In this document: piece after piece, positions 11,326 to 22,594 of the stretch | How positions within the stretch are numbered: the first letter of the stretch is position 1 | Layout: every line of letters starts with the position of its first letter | Assembly (NCBI GenBank): GCA_037074705.1 | Contig: CM073590.1 | Location: forward strand, 95,224,947-95,288,946 | Direction of reading: 5' to 3' | DNA length: 64,000 bases | Source: Zhengitettix transpicula | Taxonomy: Eukaryota; Arthropoda; Insecta; Orthoptera; Tetrigidae | Notes under the pieces: generated by a model | The model's database searches: none | What the model was told of the DNA's origin: nothing | The model's input: the letters and a program-made list of their open reading frames with translations, nothing else | Program-made: the position numbers and the translations under genes

Positions 11326-11892
11326 GACACTGAACGTGACTTGCAAATCCCAGGACACAAATTGACCTGGACTCTAGCAAAGCCAGTTCGATACTTTGTC
11401 GCAGCATCCCACAGCAAACGAATAATACACGTCTTTATGTTAGACGTAATACGACGTAATACACAACATATTATTTACAGAAATACAACAACAACAAAAG
11501 TATGGCAAATATTTTATATTCAGAATACATTTAGGCTTACATTATTACAAACTTTTGAAAAATGTTTGAATGTTGATGTTTTAAAAATCAAAATGTGCGT
11601 TTGTAGAATTAATTTTTTTGAAGAAACAACCGAGGTATTCATTCATTTTTTCTTGATAGAGAGAATATATATTACTTCCCAAAATAGTTGCAGAACTGAG
11701 AACCACGACAATTTTTCCCAAGGGTATTCAAACATTGCAATTTTTCCAGAATTTTCACATCTCTTTGATAAACATTTAAAAAATCCAAAAATTTTACAAA
11801 AAAATATTTCTATAATAAAAAACCAAGAAGCTAAACATAAACTTCTGGAAAATATTTTTGGGCACCTTAAAAAAATGGCAGGTAAAAAATAA
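11326..11892 (+). CDS. Unidentified 188-codon open frame
   Basis: The frame is open from just after a TAG at 11323-11325 to the TAA at 11890-11892, 188 codons. No ATG lies near its beginning; the first methionine is 'MLDVIRR' about 35 codons in. The translation is rich in K, N, I and F, ends in 'HLKKMAGKK', and shows no domain I recognise. By my estimate an open stretch of this length is unlikely by chance in such AT-rich DNA. It may be an exon, a fragment of an unknown element, or a lucky frame. No clear splice acceptor stands at its start. Confidence 0.3.
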   Translation, partial: DTERDLQIPGHKLTWTLAKPVRYFVAASHSKRIIHVFMLDVIRRNTQHIIYRNTTTTKVWQIFYIQNTFRLTLLQTFEKCLNVDVLKIKMCVCRINFFEETTEVFIHFFLIERIYITSQNSCRTENHDNFSQGYSNIAIFPEFSHLFDKHLKNPKILQKNISIIKNQEAKHKLLENIFGHLKKMAGKK

Positions 11893-12164
11893 ACTGGACA
11901 TCAACTCTGAATATAGTAGAAACATGGGTAAAAAAATAATAATTATCAGCAACTATTATTGGTTGATTTGATTTGAATTTAACCTGCATCTTTGTTGTTA
12001 ACCTAAGGGTGATTTTGAAATTAAGCAGTTACTAACAGAATATATGTAATATTGCCCAAATTAAATAAAATACAACTAAATTTTGTGTATAGTGGGAGAC
12101 TCGAGCAGTTTAAGTTAAATATAATAGCTCAAAATCTGTAAATTATATTGAGGTCTTTCAATTA
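11893..12164. other. Unassigned AT-rich DNA
   Basis: Nothing recognised between the open frame and the 3' end of the LINE. Confidence 0.5.
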
Positions 12165-12240
12165 TTTTTTAAAATTACAATTTAACGTCGCATTAACCTT
12201 TTGGTCATTACATCTGTTAAGTTCTACATTTGTATAACAT

Positions 12241-13571
12241 TTAAATTACATTAAACAAATAAGTTTTCATCGTAAAGTCTATGAGGTTGTTTATTGCTGC
12301 TGATGAGTTGCAAATCTCCATCATTGAATGGGAGGCTATGGTTGATCTTCTTATCTCGCTATATTTGGGGCAGTCAAAGAGGACATGAGGAATTGTTGTG
12401 GGCTTCTTGCATGAACTGCATACAGGCTGCGGAGATCTGGAAATCAAGAATGAATGAGTGAAACTGGAGTGCAATGTTCTTATTCTAACTACAACAACCT
12501 GTTGCCTTCGAGATAGTTCTTTCGGGTGCGATATTTCTCTGATGCTGTTGACAGTTCTGAGGATGGCTCCTCATTCCTCTGGTTTCACAGGTCTACTTCA
12601 CTTTTCCTCTAGTTCCTTGTAGAGCCCTACTCTGCAGTCTCTGCTGGTGCAGACTGGCAGGTTGCTGGATCTTCTTTGATGATCAGCTTCCATCTTCGCT
12701 AGGAGATCTGCCCTTTCGTGTCCTACTATGTCCTTATGCGCCAGGCTATAGAGATCCGGTTTCCTTTTTCATGTATTTTCAATATATTCTCTCTAATTCG
12801 ATTTATGCAACCATTTATGTGCACTGTACTAGTTATTCTGTGTATTGCTTCCATGGAATCTGTTCATATGATATTGTTGGCCTCCGGTGTTTCCAGACAC
12901 AGTTCCGTGGCCATGAAGATGGCGTATAATTCTGCTGAAATTATCGACGCATTATGGTTTACAGCGATAGATTTCTCTTTGCCTGTCGTAACTATTGCGC
13001 ACCCAACTCCATTTGAAATTTTGGACCCATCGGTATAAATGTCTCTGGGAGAATTATATCTTTGTAGTAACTGATAGACTTTAGCGTTCCAGTTTGTGTT
13101 CTGTGGGTTGTTAAGTTTATGTAGTGATATATCGATTGGCAGTTCGTTAAGCTTCCATGGGGGTATGCTTGCCGTAGTGTTGTGGTCTGTCTCTGGAAAA
13201 GTCATTCCTTCCTTTCGTAATAAATCCTTTAGTGTAGTGTAGTACGGGGTTAGGTTTCTAGGTGGTTCTTTCTCTGCATATCGAAGAGTGATGATTTCTT
13301 CTCTTATTATTGGGTTCGATGCCTCTCTTGCCTTGATCGCGTATCTAATTGCAATTGCTTTCCTTCTGCGTTTAAGCGGGATTTTGTTTGCCTCAAGTGT
13401 GAGTCTCGGTATTGGGGTGGTTTTATAACATCCGGTTATCACTCTCATTGTCTCATTTTGGACAACGTTTAGTCTTCTTAGCATCCTTTTCTGTGCTGTC
13501 ATATATATGTGTGCTCCATAATCTATTTTTGTTCTGACCATTGCTCTGTAGGTGAGACTCAATAGTTCCAT
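12241..13571 (-). pseudogene. LINE connector, RNase H and zinc knuckle, broken
   Basis: One 235-codon frame (13571-12864) carries the connector ('VQNETMRVITGCYKTT') and the start of RNase H with 'IYTDGSK' (first aspartate, about 13022-13042) and 'SAELYAI' (glutamate, about 12920-12945). A stop then falls just before 'TDSMEAI' (second aspartate, about 12844-12868), and the last RNase H block 'GHERADLLAK' follows near 12700-12730. A separate frame (12474-12241) supplies the knuckle with C-SS-C, H and C. All four RNase H acidic blocks are still visible despite the breaks. RNase H would remove the RNA template after first-strand synthesis. Confidence 0.75.
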
Positions 13572-13580
13572 CTTTGCTCT

Positions 13581-14250
13581 TCAGTTCTTGGCAGCTAGTA
13601 GCTTGAGGATTAATAAACGTTTTTTGCTTTCTATGATTAGTTGCTCGATGTGAGTCTTGAACGTGAGTTTAGAGTCCCACAAAATTCCCATAATCTTGTA
13701 TTGTTTAACATATTCAATATTTTTATCATATATTTTTAAAGGTATCTTTATTTGCTTTATTTCCTTGAGAAGCACATTGCTTTGACTTTGCAAGGGTTAA
13801 AATTGAATCCCGTTTTTTCAGCCCACTGAGTCGCCTTGTTTATTGCCTACTGCATCACTTCAGAGGACAGCTTCATGTTGTTCCCTGTAGTCATCAAGAT
13901 GACATCATCTGCAAATATCAACGTATCTATCGGGGGTTTATTAATGCTACCCATGTCATTACCGGCTACCAGGAACAGAATGACACTGAGGCTCGAGCCC
14001 TGGCTTATTCTGTTCTCGATTCTATATTCATGTGACTGTCCATTATCAATTCTGACCTTAATATATCTATCCTCTATTAGGTTTCTGGTGCATTGTAGGA
14101 TACTACCACTTAGTCCGTAATTTTTTAGTTTATTTATTATCCTTGATCTCCATGTCTTTTCGTATGCCTTGCATATATCTAACATGACTGCCAATACATG
14201 TTGATGTTGGTTGAGTGCTTCCTTTACGGTAAATAGCTGCATGAAGTACA
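13581..14250 (-). pseudogene. LINE reverse transcriptase, broken
   Basis: The frame begins in the RT domain with 'FTVKEALNQHQHVLAV' and 'LDICKAYEKTWR', which holds the first catalytic aspartate. It continues through 'RISQGSSLSVILFLVA' (the GxPQGS block, here with ISQGS) to 'FADDV' at about 13899-13930, which holds the paired catalytic aspartates. A stop follows near 13850 just before 'AINKATQWAEKTGF', the usual thumb region, which resumes in other frames ('YKIMGILWDSKLTFKTHI', about 13720-13650). The reaction would be target-primed cDNA synthesis at a nick. The breaks make activity very unlikely. Confidence 0.8.
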
Positions 14251-15080
14251 GATTGCAATGAGACAAATAATTAAAACTCAAATATATATTTCATAAATCT
14301 TTGTGAGTAAATTATTTCTAAAAGCTCTTAAGTGATTTCTTTCAACAAGAAATGGAATTTCCAATATAATAAAATTGAAGACTACTTCAGAGTAACACTC
14401 CACGAAAAATTTTGATTTAATTGAATGTTATACTCAATAGAAATATTTAATACAAAAGTATTAAGCAAACCTGATAGCCTCATCCACATTTGTGGTCTTA
14501 ATGAATGTGAAATTCCAGAGTGCACCATTCTAGGCTTCTCCGTTCGTGGTAATTATATCTACTGTAATCATTAAAAAAGGTGATCTTAATTAATAGGAAT
14601 AATTAACAAAATTATGATGTATTTAAAAATTTATTGTTGATAATTACACATTATAAGCTTTGCTTTGCACGCCAAATTCCATAAATTTAACAAACAAATA
14701 TTTCAAATTGTATTTTATTAATTCGTGGCGTTCTATGAAAATACAGCTTCATATTTTTACAATCAACTACGTCGCATTTCTCTTTATCTCAGGGTCACCA
14801 CCGGGTTTGATAGGAAGAACAAATACAATTAACTAAAATATTAACAATCCAAACTCATTGAAGTTAACGGAATACAATGCTAAATACAAAAGTAAAAGAA
14901 AACGAATGAAAAGAAAAACGCGAACGAAATCTGACTATAATTATCGTGTACAGTCATTAATAATTGTTTTGTATTCACGACAGTGCTACTGGTACCAGTT
15001 CGAACTTTTGCAGCTTGAAGCCAACACCCAATAAAACAGGCCATTATGCACTGATTCTGCACTTTAGATTTTGAACACAC
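14251..15080. other. Unassigned AT-rich DNA
   Basis: Nothing recognised upstream of the truncated LINE. Confidence 0.5.
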
Positions 15081-16450
15081 GCGGTCGTTGCTCTGGATCT
15101 CTGCTATCCTGGAACCTGGATTAGCTCACCCTCAGCCAGTTGCCGGACGTAGATCTCAAGTCTCTCTATACGAAAATTAGTTCAGTTTGAAAAGCAAAAC
15201 TTCTGCTTCCAAACTGCGATTTTTATGAGTCTCTCCGTCAAACTGTTTACGTGCGTTTTATGTAAACTATTATATCTTGCCGTTGGACTTCCTAGATAGC
15301 CCTATTCATAATTCTAGATCCGCAGACTTTTACTGTTTTTATTTCTCTACGTGGACCGAACTGCCATGTCCCAGTTCTCGACGTAGACTCGACGCAGACT
15401 TTTTCGTTTCGCGTCTCGCCGTAGACTGAGTTCTCTAAGCACGCGGTCTCCAGTCTCCATTGTAAACAAAGAAAGACCCGCTGCGATTGTTGTCTGTAAG
15501 CACCCGTACCGCCAACAATTAATAGCCTGTTTAATTGGTATTACACTACTTTATCGCAAGTTAAGTTGGAAACATCTTTATTGAGACTGAACTCACCCAT
15601 TGGAACCTAAAACAAAAAATATGACTTAAAATTAAACTCTAGCATACTTTAACAAGTTTGTATGAATCTATACCTATGTAGGTATGTTGTGAAATAATTA
15701 AAATAATTAAAGAATGCTATTACTTACAAGCGTTAATTAAGTAACCCATTTGACTGTTAATTAGCTCAGACACAATGAAATCTGAACAACTACAGGATTG
15801 CAGGCTCTTAAATGAACATAAGTTCTCCTCCCGGACCAAGTTTTGAATTGAGGATAATTATTTATATTTAGATTACCGGAAACTACATACAGATATGCGA
15901 CAGACAGGTGTCTTTCCGTAACCAGGTAGCTGACTAGCGTTTATGACTATGACGATGTTTCTCATTTCAGAGGAATCTGCGGCCGGACTCTTCTGTTTCC
16001 TCAGAACTCTCTCGTAAGGCGATTCCACACCCATCCTGTGAATCCCATTTCTCCACATCGGTTCGCTCTCTCTCCCAAATTTCCCTCAGTGTAAGTTTCT
16101 CACACACTTTATCATTGCATTCATGCAGATTGCAAGATAAATTCTCCATAATCATATCGACAGCTGCCTTTAAGATGATCTAATTCACTAACTCCCGTTA
16201 CTTCTCATTTCATGACCGTTTTAATTCGCGTTCTATCGTGGTTCAAGAATTAGCAAGAGTACTGCGAAATTCACCTAACCGTCAGCAGCTGTTCTTTGTG
16301 TAGTGAAGGAAGGTGACCATCTGTCAGTGGCTAACGGCCCCTCGACACGCAAAGTCAAATATTGGATATTATTCGTATAAAATGTTATCCGTTTTTATCA
16401 TAAATGTTATTTACAGAATTGCCTTTTTTTGCTTGTAAATACGTGAAAAT
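15081..16450. other. Unassigned DNA with a GC-richer patch
   Basis: About 15080-15500 is GC-richer and contains repeated 'gtagactcgacgcagact'-like words, but no open frame. The rest, to 16450, shows only two overlapping short minus-strand frames (15873-16058 and 15967-16155) without known motifs. Confidence 0.4.
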
Positions 16451-16700
16451 GCCGGCCTGCTGTGTTGTAGTGACCAGCGTCATTGCCTCGCATCACAGAG
16501 GTTCCGGATTCTAATCCCGGCATCGGCATGGATGTTTGTGCTCGTCCCCGTCACGAAAACTGGGGTTACGGCTCAGGGAGAATAGACACTCGGACCACGT
16601 GTCACTCCTAAATCCAGAATGTATCATGTAAGATGACAGTCTGGCCGTCGTCTCGGTAGGCCAAAGTCCTTAATGGCCTGTTGAGCCAAAGAGTAGTAAA
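16451..16700 (+). repeat. tRNA-related SINE (family S1)
   Basis: The copy begins 'gccggcctgctgtg' and carries a B-box-like 'ggttccggattctaatccc' at about 16500-16518, which is the RNA polymerase III internal promoter of tRNA-derived SINEs. The body holds 'tcatgtaagatgacagtctgg', also present in the 38.0-kb copy. It ends near the A/T-rich 'gtagtaaatatttg'. It is not a functional tRNA: no cloverleaf is intact. Confidence 0.65.
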
Positions 16701-16779
16701 TATTTGTTAAAATAATAGAAGACGACAAATTTCAGAGGTACAAATAAACAAAGTTTCAAGAAATGCAAAAATTTACATA

Positions 16780-17045
16780 TGATTTAAAATTAATAATAAG
16801 AAAGTTAGCCAAATACAGATCAAATAAGTGATGATATAAATACCACACAACGTTTCTGGGATCCTTGTCCCTTTCTTCAGGTGCGACACAACTGCACTCG
16901 TAAATTGACAAAACTCCAAAAAAAAATTTTTGAAAAAAAAACCTTTGCGTTTTGTCAACTGACGAGTGCAGTTGTGTCACTCTAGGCTCTTCTTAGCACT
17001 TATATCGTCTGTATTTGACTATCTTTCTTATCATTAAAGTTTCAA
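16780..17045. repeat. Foldback of Penelope-like repeats with hammerhead-like core
   Basis: Outer blocks 'aataagaaagttagccaaat' and inverse 'tatttgactatctttctta' enclose inverse inner arms ('gacacaactgcactcg' against 'cgagtgcagttgtgtcac'). The left arm, read on the minus strand, has CTGAAGA (16874-16880), a clear stem (AAGGGA against TCCC), then GAAAC (16852-16856) and GTTGTGTGG. All conserved core positions of a hammerhead ribozyme are present in this arm. The right arm has lost the core. Confidence 0.6.
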
Positions 17046-18478
17046 GAAATACACTGAGAATTTAACGACACGTCTATTGAATTACGCATAGTGAAACTTT
17101 GTTGTGTTCTCTACCCTGTAACCATGTACATATTGTTGTAGGTTATGGTTGGTAAAAAAGCTAAAGCAGTGGTAATTGTCAAGCTGAATTCAAAGTTAGG
17201 GGTAGACGAGAAGCAAAATTAATTAACAAAGTTTTTCTTCGTGATGTCTTCCAACACCCTTTCGAAATTTGACGTTAATATAATGTTCTCAATTCTGCAC
17301 ATGCCTGGTGTAAATTCACCATTAAGACGGTATCGACTATCGAAACACACCAATTGGTGATTGTTGTTGAAGCCACGTATAAGTTACTTAATAGGTGTGT
17401 GATCCTATTGACGTGGTTGCGTGTGACGTGGACGTAGTAATCCTGACCCGCACTACGAGTACGAGGCTGTTCTGTCTGCCGGCCACGTACAGCTAGCCAC
17501 GAAATCCTTTATACTGCTTCCAGCTGCGTGCCTACATTCAGGGGATGTACCACGACGCCACGACAGCCCTTTCCAATTTCTTCAAGGCGAAAGATCGACG
17601 ACGGAATATCTCGCAGCTCTCCGGCCAGCGGCCAGACTTAACTCTTTCACCACATCTGTTTTAAAGGGCAGCTGAGATTCTTCCGAAACATCGCATAGCC
17701 TTTAACTAAAGCTGAGCATTAAAAGCCGCAGTCTCCTTTAAAGTGTATTACAAAGGATGAAAGCGCTCATAAGAGAATGTGTGAATTTTCATTTTTAACG
17801 TGCGCGAGCTGTGCTGAAAGAATCGTAATTACAGTGTTGGTATGTTAGGGTACAACTAATCAAATTAAACATACCGATTATAAGGTAGTGATAAAAAAAT
17901 TTAAAAAACCTTAAAATAATTCAAACTTAACCAATTCTTTTCTTTGGAATAAACAATTTGAGGATCACCTATAACATTAAATTTTCCTAGGGTGTAAATA
18001 ACTTTTAAAGCAATGATACGTAAATATATTTAATATATCTGTAAAGTACTTATACTTAAGGACGACGCATTGCTTGATTTTCCATAAATTTCCCTGCAGG
18101 CAATGGACCATGTGCACTAACCACTGTTACAGATCGATATTTAAGAACTACCCATAAAAATTTAATTAGTATCTGCAGTCGCCTCTAATTTGGCATATAT
18201 CGACAATGTGAATCTTCGTCAAACATTTTATCCGGTCTAAGAATTATGTCACAGATCACATCTTTATAGCTCTGACTTATCAGACGATTAATTTTAAAAT
18301 AAAATGTCTACTAACAGTATTAATTGTAAACCATGTAATTCAACACAATTTTTTTATTTACTCAATAAAATGTCACATTTAATAGTAATAACAGAAGCTT
18401 TCTGCTTTATCTATCGTTATCATATCCTTTCACACATAACGACATCATTTATATAAACTTTTAACCAGCTAAAATTGT
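17046..18478. other. Unassigned DNA with a GC-rich patch
   Basis: About 17390-17690 is notably GC-rich for this window and rich in CpG, but stops occur in every frame. The rest is AT-rich and unassigned. Confidence 0.45.
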
Positions 18479-18600
18479 TCTCGGGTTTCCAACCAGGTGG
18501 CGTTAACTAAGCTCGACGTTTCGTCTCTATCACCGCCGACATCTTCTAGTCGACGAAACGTCGAGCTTAGTTACCGCCATTCGGTTGGAAACCCGATAAC
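18479..18600. repeat. Near-perfect foldback with hammerhead-like core
   Basis: Arms of about 45 bases are inverse copies: 'cgggtttccaacc', 'taactaagctcgacgtttcg' on the left and 'cgacgaaacgtcgagcttag', 'ggttggaaacccg' on the right. On the minus strand the left arm reads CTAGAAGA, a stem, then 'gacgaaacgtcg', a hammerhead core with one inserted base. The block 'ggttggaaac' also flanks the motif at 25.2 kb. Confidence 0.6.
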
Positions 18601-18950
18601 AATTCCAGCAGCTTATTCACCTGTTATACACACAAAAGTACAACACATTGACATTTCACGAACATTGAAAAATATGACGTTTTATTGAAAAAATAAATAT
18701 ATTTTCTGTTGACCTATTATATTCAATGAAACAACTTATAAACTGGTTACTATTCTCCCACTTAAAAAGATTATTGAAAATTATAAAGATTTACGAAAAG
18801 TAAGTAAATTAAAAAATGTGTTTTAATGATTTTTATTTTAATCGTTTGTTTCTAGCCTGCGACTTTATCTATGGCTTATGCACTTCCTAAAATCCATAAA
18901 TTTAATACTCCTTATAGACTTATTGTTTCATCTATAGGCAGTACTTTATA
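18601..18950. other. Unassigned AT-rich DNA
   Basis: Nothing recognised. Confidence 0.5.
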
Positions 18951-19110
18951 CGGGGTGTTTCAGAATTCCTATCACATCAGTTGTCATTCAGTCATTGAAT
19001 AATACAGGACGAGACACTGCAGAATGGTAGTATACACTGAGATGTTGATCGTTTACGGTGAAGCTGGACTTATTGGCTGAATGACAACTGATGTGAACGC
19101 CGACCCATCA
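18951..19110 (+). pseudogene. DUF4817-type transposon, 5' end
   Basis: A terminal motif 'acggggtgtttcagaattcc' at about 18950-18970 resembles the ends of DUF4817 transposons. About 75 bases later a frame from ATG at about 19024 reads 'MVVYTEMLIVYGEAGLIG', which matches the first helix of the DUF4817 domain. After that the copy breaks off. Short inverse blocks 'cacatcagttgtcattcag' and 'ctgaatgacaactgatgtg' flank the ATG region. Confidence 0.5.
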
Positions 19111-19933
19111 GAACTGATTGTAAACACAAAAACACACAATATCAACAGTCGCCCTTAGTACATTTTTTTTACATACTGTGAAGGGGGAGCTTTGAGATCT
19201 ATCCGATCTTCAAATTAATTTAGCAATCAAATGGTACAAATTCGTAGCATATTTAAAGACTTTAAAAGTAATATAATGCATTTTAAGGTGAATATGATTT
19301 TGGCTTTTTGTGAAACGAAACAAAAACCAGTACGTTGTATAAAACCTTTACGTTGTTGACGCGGAATCTGTTGCGCTGACTCTATCTATATTCGAGAGAA
19401 CTTGAACATATGTATAGTTGTGTGACATGCCATTTGCAGTTACTTTTTAATTTTACTTTATTTCTCTGTAAATCGTAATTTGTTTGCGTAAGTAAAAATG
19501 TCTTTGATGCTAACCTCGTTGAAGATTACATAATTGACTGGAGACACACACATGGCTATCGTTGTTTGTTGTTGAGTTAATCGACCCGCCGATTTTCCAT
19601 TTCATTGTGTAGTTGTATTTCCAAGATTCAGTGTGACTGTCAAATTGTTATGTTACAGCTTGAATAACTTTTAAAAGTATAGAATTATATACATATTCAG
19701 GATACGCCTGGCATTCAGTTGAAATACTACTATTAATCTATGTTTTTTAGTGCTTAAATTATTAAATGTCCATCCAGTAATAATTGGTTTAATAATGCTA
19801 TCATTCATTAATATCAAATTGTTTTATTTTACATATCATGCCGATGTCATGTATTGTTGAAACAAACTGATGACGTCACGGAGTGACGTAACTTCTAATG
19901 TTCCGGGATGAGATATTTGAACAATCGAGTCCA
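19111..19933. other. Unassigned AT-rich DNA
   Basis: Nothing recognised. Confidence 0.5.
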
Positions 19934-19970
19934 CCTGATTGAGGATGTATCGACGAAACGCCGGAGGAGA
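19930..19970 (+). ncRNA. Degenerate hammerhead-like motif
   Basis: CCTGATTGAGGATG is followed by 'tcgacgaaacgcc'. The order and spacing match the other motifs, but CTGANGA carries extra bases, so I expect it to be inactive. Confidence 0.3.
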
Positions 19971-20268
19971 CACGCCAACTAATGTCGGTATCTTTCTTCA
20001 GTGATAAAAACGAAGTATTGGTAAGAGAAAAGTTTTGTGGCGGTAATCCCCGAGTTTAGGAAATGTAGCATATGGTTGGACCGAAGACATTTTCGTTTAA
20101 TGAAATTTATTTGTTAACTTCGAAGCAAATGTGGAAATTGTGTATAAAAATGTTAATAGTAGGCTTGATACTTGTATGTATACTTATTTATGTTTGAAAA
20201 GAATAACAAATCGTTTGTCGCAGGTTTTTTTTACATTTTCCTACCACAAATCTTTCATCAGTATTACG

Positions 20269-20846
20269 AACAAAGTCCTTGTCTGCGAGGGCTATTCTCT
20301 CGCAGGCAATGCCTGCGAGGGATGTTCTCTCGCAGGTAGAACCTTGTAGGAGAGGTACGAAAGGGCTACCTTTGGGGATGCCTTTTCCTCTCCGCTTTTG
20401 AACTAAGGTTACCACAAGCCTACGCACCTCGGCCTGTTCTGAGAGGTGTATGTTCCGGGGTCACAGACCTTGGGCATACGGTAAGAGTTGTCCGCTATTC
20501 CCATTGGAATAGTCGGCCAGCTGCCTCCTCAACTGGTCGAGGAACGGAGAATGGAATGCTGCGTCCCCACAGCAAACTCCTCTCCCGCTATCGGAAGGGC
20601 GAGGGACAAGTACCCAATGCCCGACCTACCTGATGCAGGTTTTTCTAGGGTTTTCCCTGCATTTCTTTAGGCGAATGCCGGGTAGGATCCTTAAATATAG
20701 CCCGGGGGCCCTAGTTAACCCTTGGCTACCTTCCTCTATCCTTCCGCATCCCCCCTTTCAAATCCCTTCCTATGCTATTAAAGAGGAGTTGCCCAACGTG
20801 GATTACCCTCATGTAGCCTGTTGCCCTAAAAAAACCAACAAAGACC
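20269..20846 (+). mobile_element. Family A retroposon, longest copy
   Basis: This is the fullest family A copy. A duplicated 5' hairpin unit ('ctgcgag...ctcgcag', twice, 20283-20335) is followed by 'ggggatgccttttcctctcc', then 'cacctcggcctgttctgaga', 'ttcccattggaatagtcggc', 'tgcaggtttttctagggt', 'gcgaatgccgggtaggatcc', the shared 3' block and an A run at about 20828-20834. Flanking 'aacaaagtcc' (20269-20278) and 'aacaaagacc' (20837-20846) look like a target duplication with one mismatch. I see no polymerase III promoter and no protein frame, so whether it is a SINE or the 3' piece of a LINE is open. Confidence 0.75.
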
Positions 20847-22553
20847 GTCTCACGGACTAATTCGGTTTCGTATTAAAAACTTTCCTTAACATAAATAAGC
20901 CTAAAAATTCATAATTAGTGTACCTCACGAAGGGAAAACACGATAGCTGTTTCGAAGGAGTACTACCCATCTTGCGTTCCTATCAACAATTAACTTTCTG
21001 CTTTGGAGGACCGATCACAACTAAAACCGTCTTCTGTAGTACACTACAGGTTAAGCTGCTTGTCCAGGGTCACAACTTGATGTGAGAGATCAGACTTACT
21101 GACAGAGCTAACATAGATGGCGTTTCTCAAGGACAGAACTAGAGGCCTTTATGAGCCTTTGGCCTGGCTATTCCACTAAATATACGAATTTGCCGTAATC
21201 TTTCAATGACAGAGTTGCCAACACAGAGACGTCTCACTAGAATCTTAGCTGAAATATACACATTATTTCCTATGAACCTACGCCGGTAGTACTAGACGAA
21301 GCCAAGCAATCAGGATCTACGCCGCCTACCCTAAGCACTACATACAACTCAGCCGTTGCAACGATGCGATGTAAACAAGACCGACGGACACAACAACGTC
21401 CACTTTACCATGCAGAAAACTGAACATAAAAAAACTGTACACTGTCGGCTAATTTATATCAGAGCTGAGTTGAAAAAGCAGCTGAAACGCGTCAAATCAG
21501 AAGTTAGGTTCGATACCAACAAATGACTTTCTCAAATTTTCTTGAAGAGTTTAGCTTCTAATAACGTCGCGTACAACCCAATTGTGAGTTAAACACTTTG
21601 GATCTTATTTTACATTTTAAAATTCAAATGAATAATGCCAAGGCTGGTTAACAACTCCAAATTTTCAAAGTGTCAACTCGCATTACACCGATTTCCGAAC
21701 GTATACAGAGTATTCAGGGTAAGTGGACAATTATTTAATGTGAATCCTTAGCAACGAAAAAGGAGCTGAAGTGGAGCAGTGGGACTCGCTCCCTTCATGA
21801 GGGAACCATGTGCCTCTCTTTCAGAAGTCACGTGTGCACCCCTCCTCGTGACAGACTTCGCTTTCAATGCGCTTCTATTATTGATTCTCGGGACAAAGGA
21901 ACCAGATTATGTGTCATGAGAAAACTTTATCATAATATTGCATTAGATGTAAATTTAAGGAAACGGTTCTTTTACGTTATGCGTACTACTTCCTTTCAGA
22001 TCACTTTCTACGCTAGCCCATCAAAAATTTTACAATCCTGCCATAGATCTTTACGTTTATATCTATTATGTATATTTAATATTTTACTTCTACGTCTGTT
22101 TTATTATTATCGTATAAAATAAAGTGTAATATATGAAATTAATTGTATTGAACATAATTATAAAAAATGTTACATTGGACAAACTAAACGTGCACCTGAA
22201 ACCAGCATAAAACAAGACAATAATGTAAGCATTAATGTGGTCACTACCCATAGATTTTAAGAAAGACGTGTATTTTATTGGGAGAATATTATAATGTTTT
22301 GACATAGAACAATATTTATTTTGAAGTAATACGCAATAAAACAACAAAAACACTTAATTCTCAAGATACCATAAAATTAAGCAATATTTTATGGATTAGT
22401 TTCGTAATATAACGTTTGATGTAATTTTACTTTAGTCTGTGATAATGAAATAATGTACTGTTTTAAAAGTACTGCTTATTCGCACATCACTTGAAACAGA
22501 AAAATCCAGTTCGTTCTCTGTTAGTTAGTATATTTTGGGTGAGCCTATGATCC

Positions 22554-22555
<2 letters not shown>
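20847..22555. other. Unassigned DNA
   Basis: The first half is GC-richer (about 20930-21400) but without a frame. A 104-codon open frame at 21808-22122 ends in a leucine/tyrosine-rich stretch and shows no motif I know. Confidence 0.45.

Positions 22556-22592
<37 letters not shown>
22556..22592. repeat. (AT)n microsatellite
   Basis: About 37 bases of uninterrupted AT repeats. Confidence 0.95.

Positions 22593-22594
<2 letters not shown>

Larger units (their letters stand above)
12165..14250 (-). mobile_element. 5'-truncated LINE of the RNase H-bearing (I/R1-like) group
   Basis: Read on the minus strand, the element gives reverse transcriptase (about 14250-13600), a connector, RNase H (about 13060-12690), a CX2CX7HX4C zinc knuckle (about 12420-12365), a stop at about 12241 and an untranslated tail. 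RNase H in the same protein as RT is found in the I, LOA and R1 groups of LINEs. The 5' end is missing: the endonuclease and ORF1 are absent and homology begins just before RT palm motif A. Several frameshifts and stops break it, so it is dead. It sits alone in AT-rich DNA, and I found no clear target duplication. Confidence 0.8.

Noticed and set aside
12718..13038. 106-codon plus-strand gene
   Set aside because: It is the antisense shadow of the LINE RNase H region.
17390..17690. Exon in the GC-rich patch
   Set aside because: Stops occur in all frames within a few dozen codons and no splice signals are convincing.
21808..22122. 104-codon gene
   Set aside because: The C-terminal part is a composition-driven leucine/tyrosine run, and I see no motif or gene signals around it.
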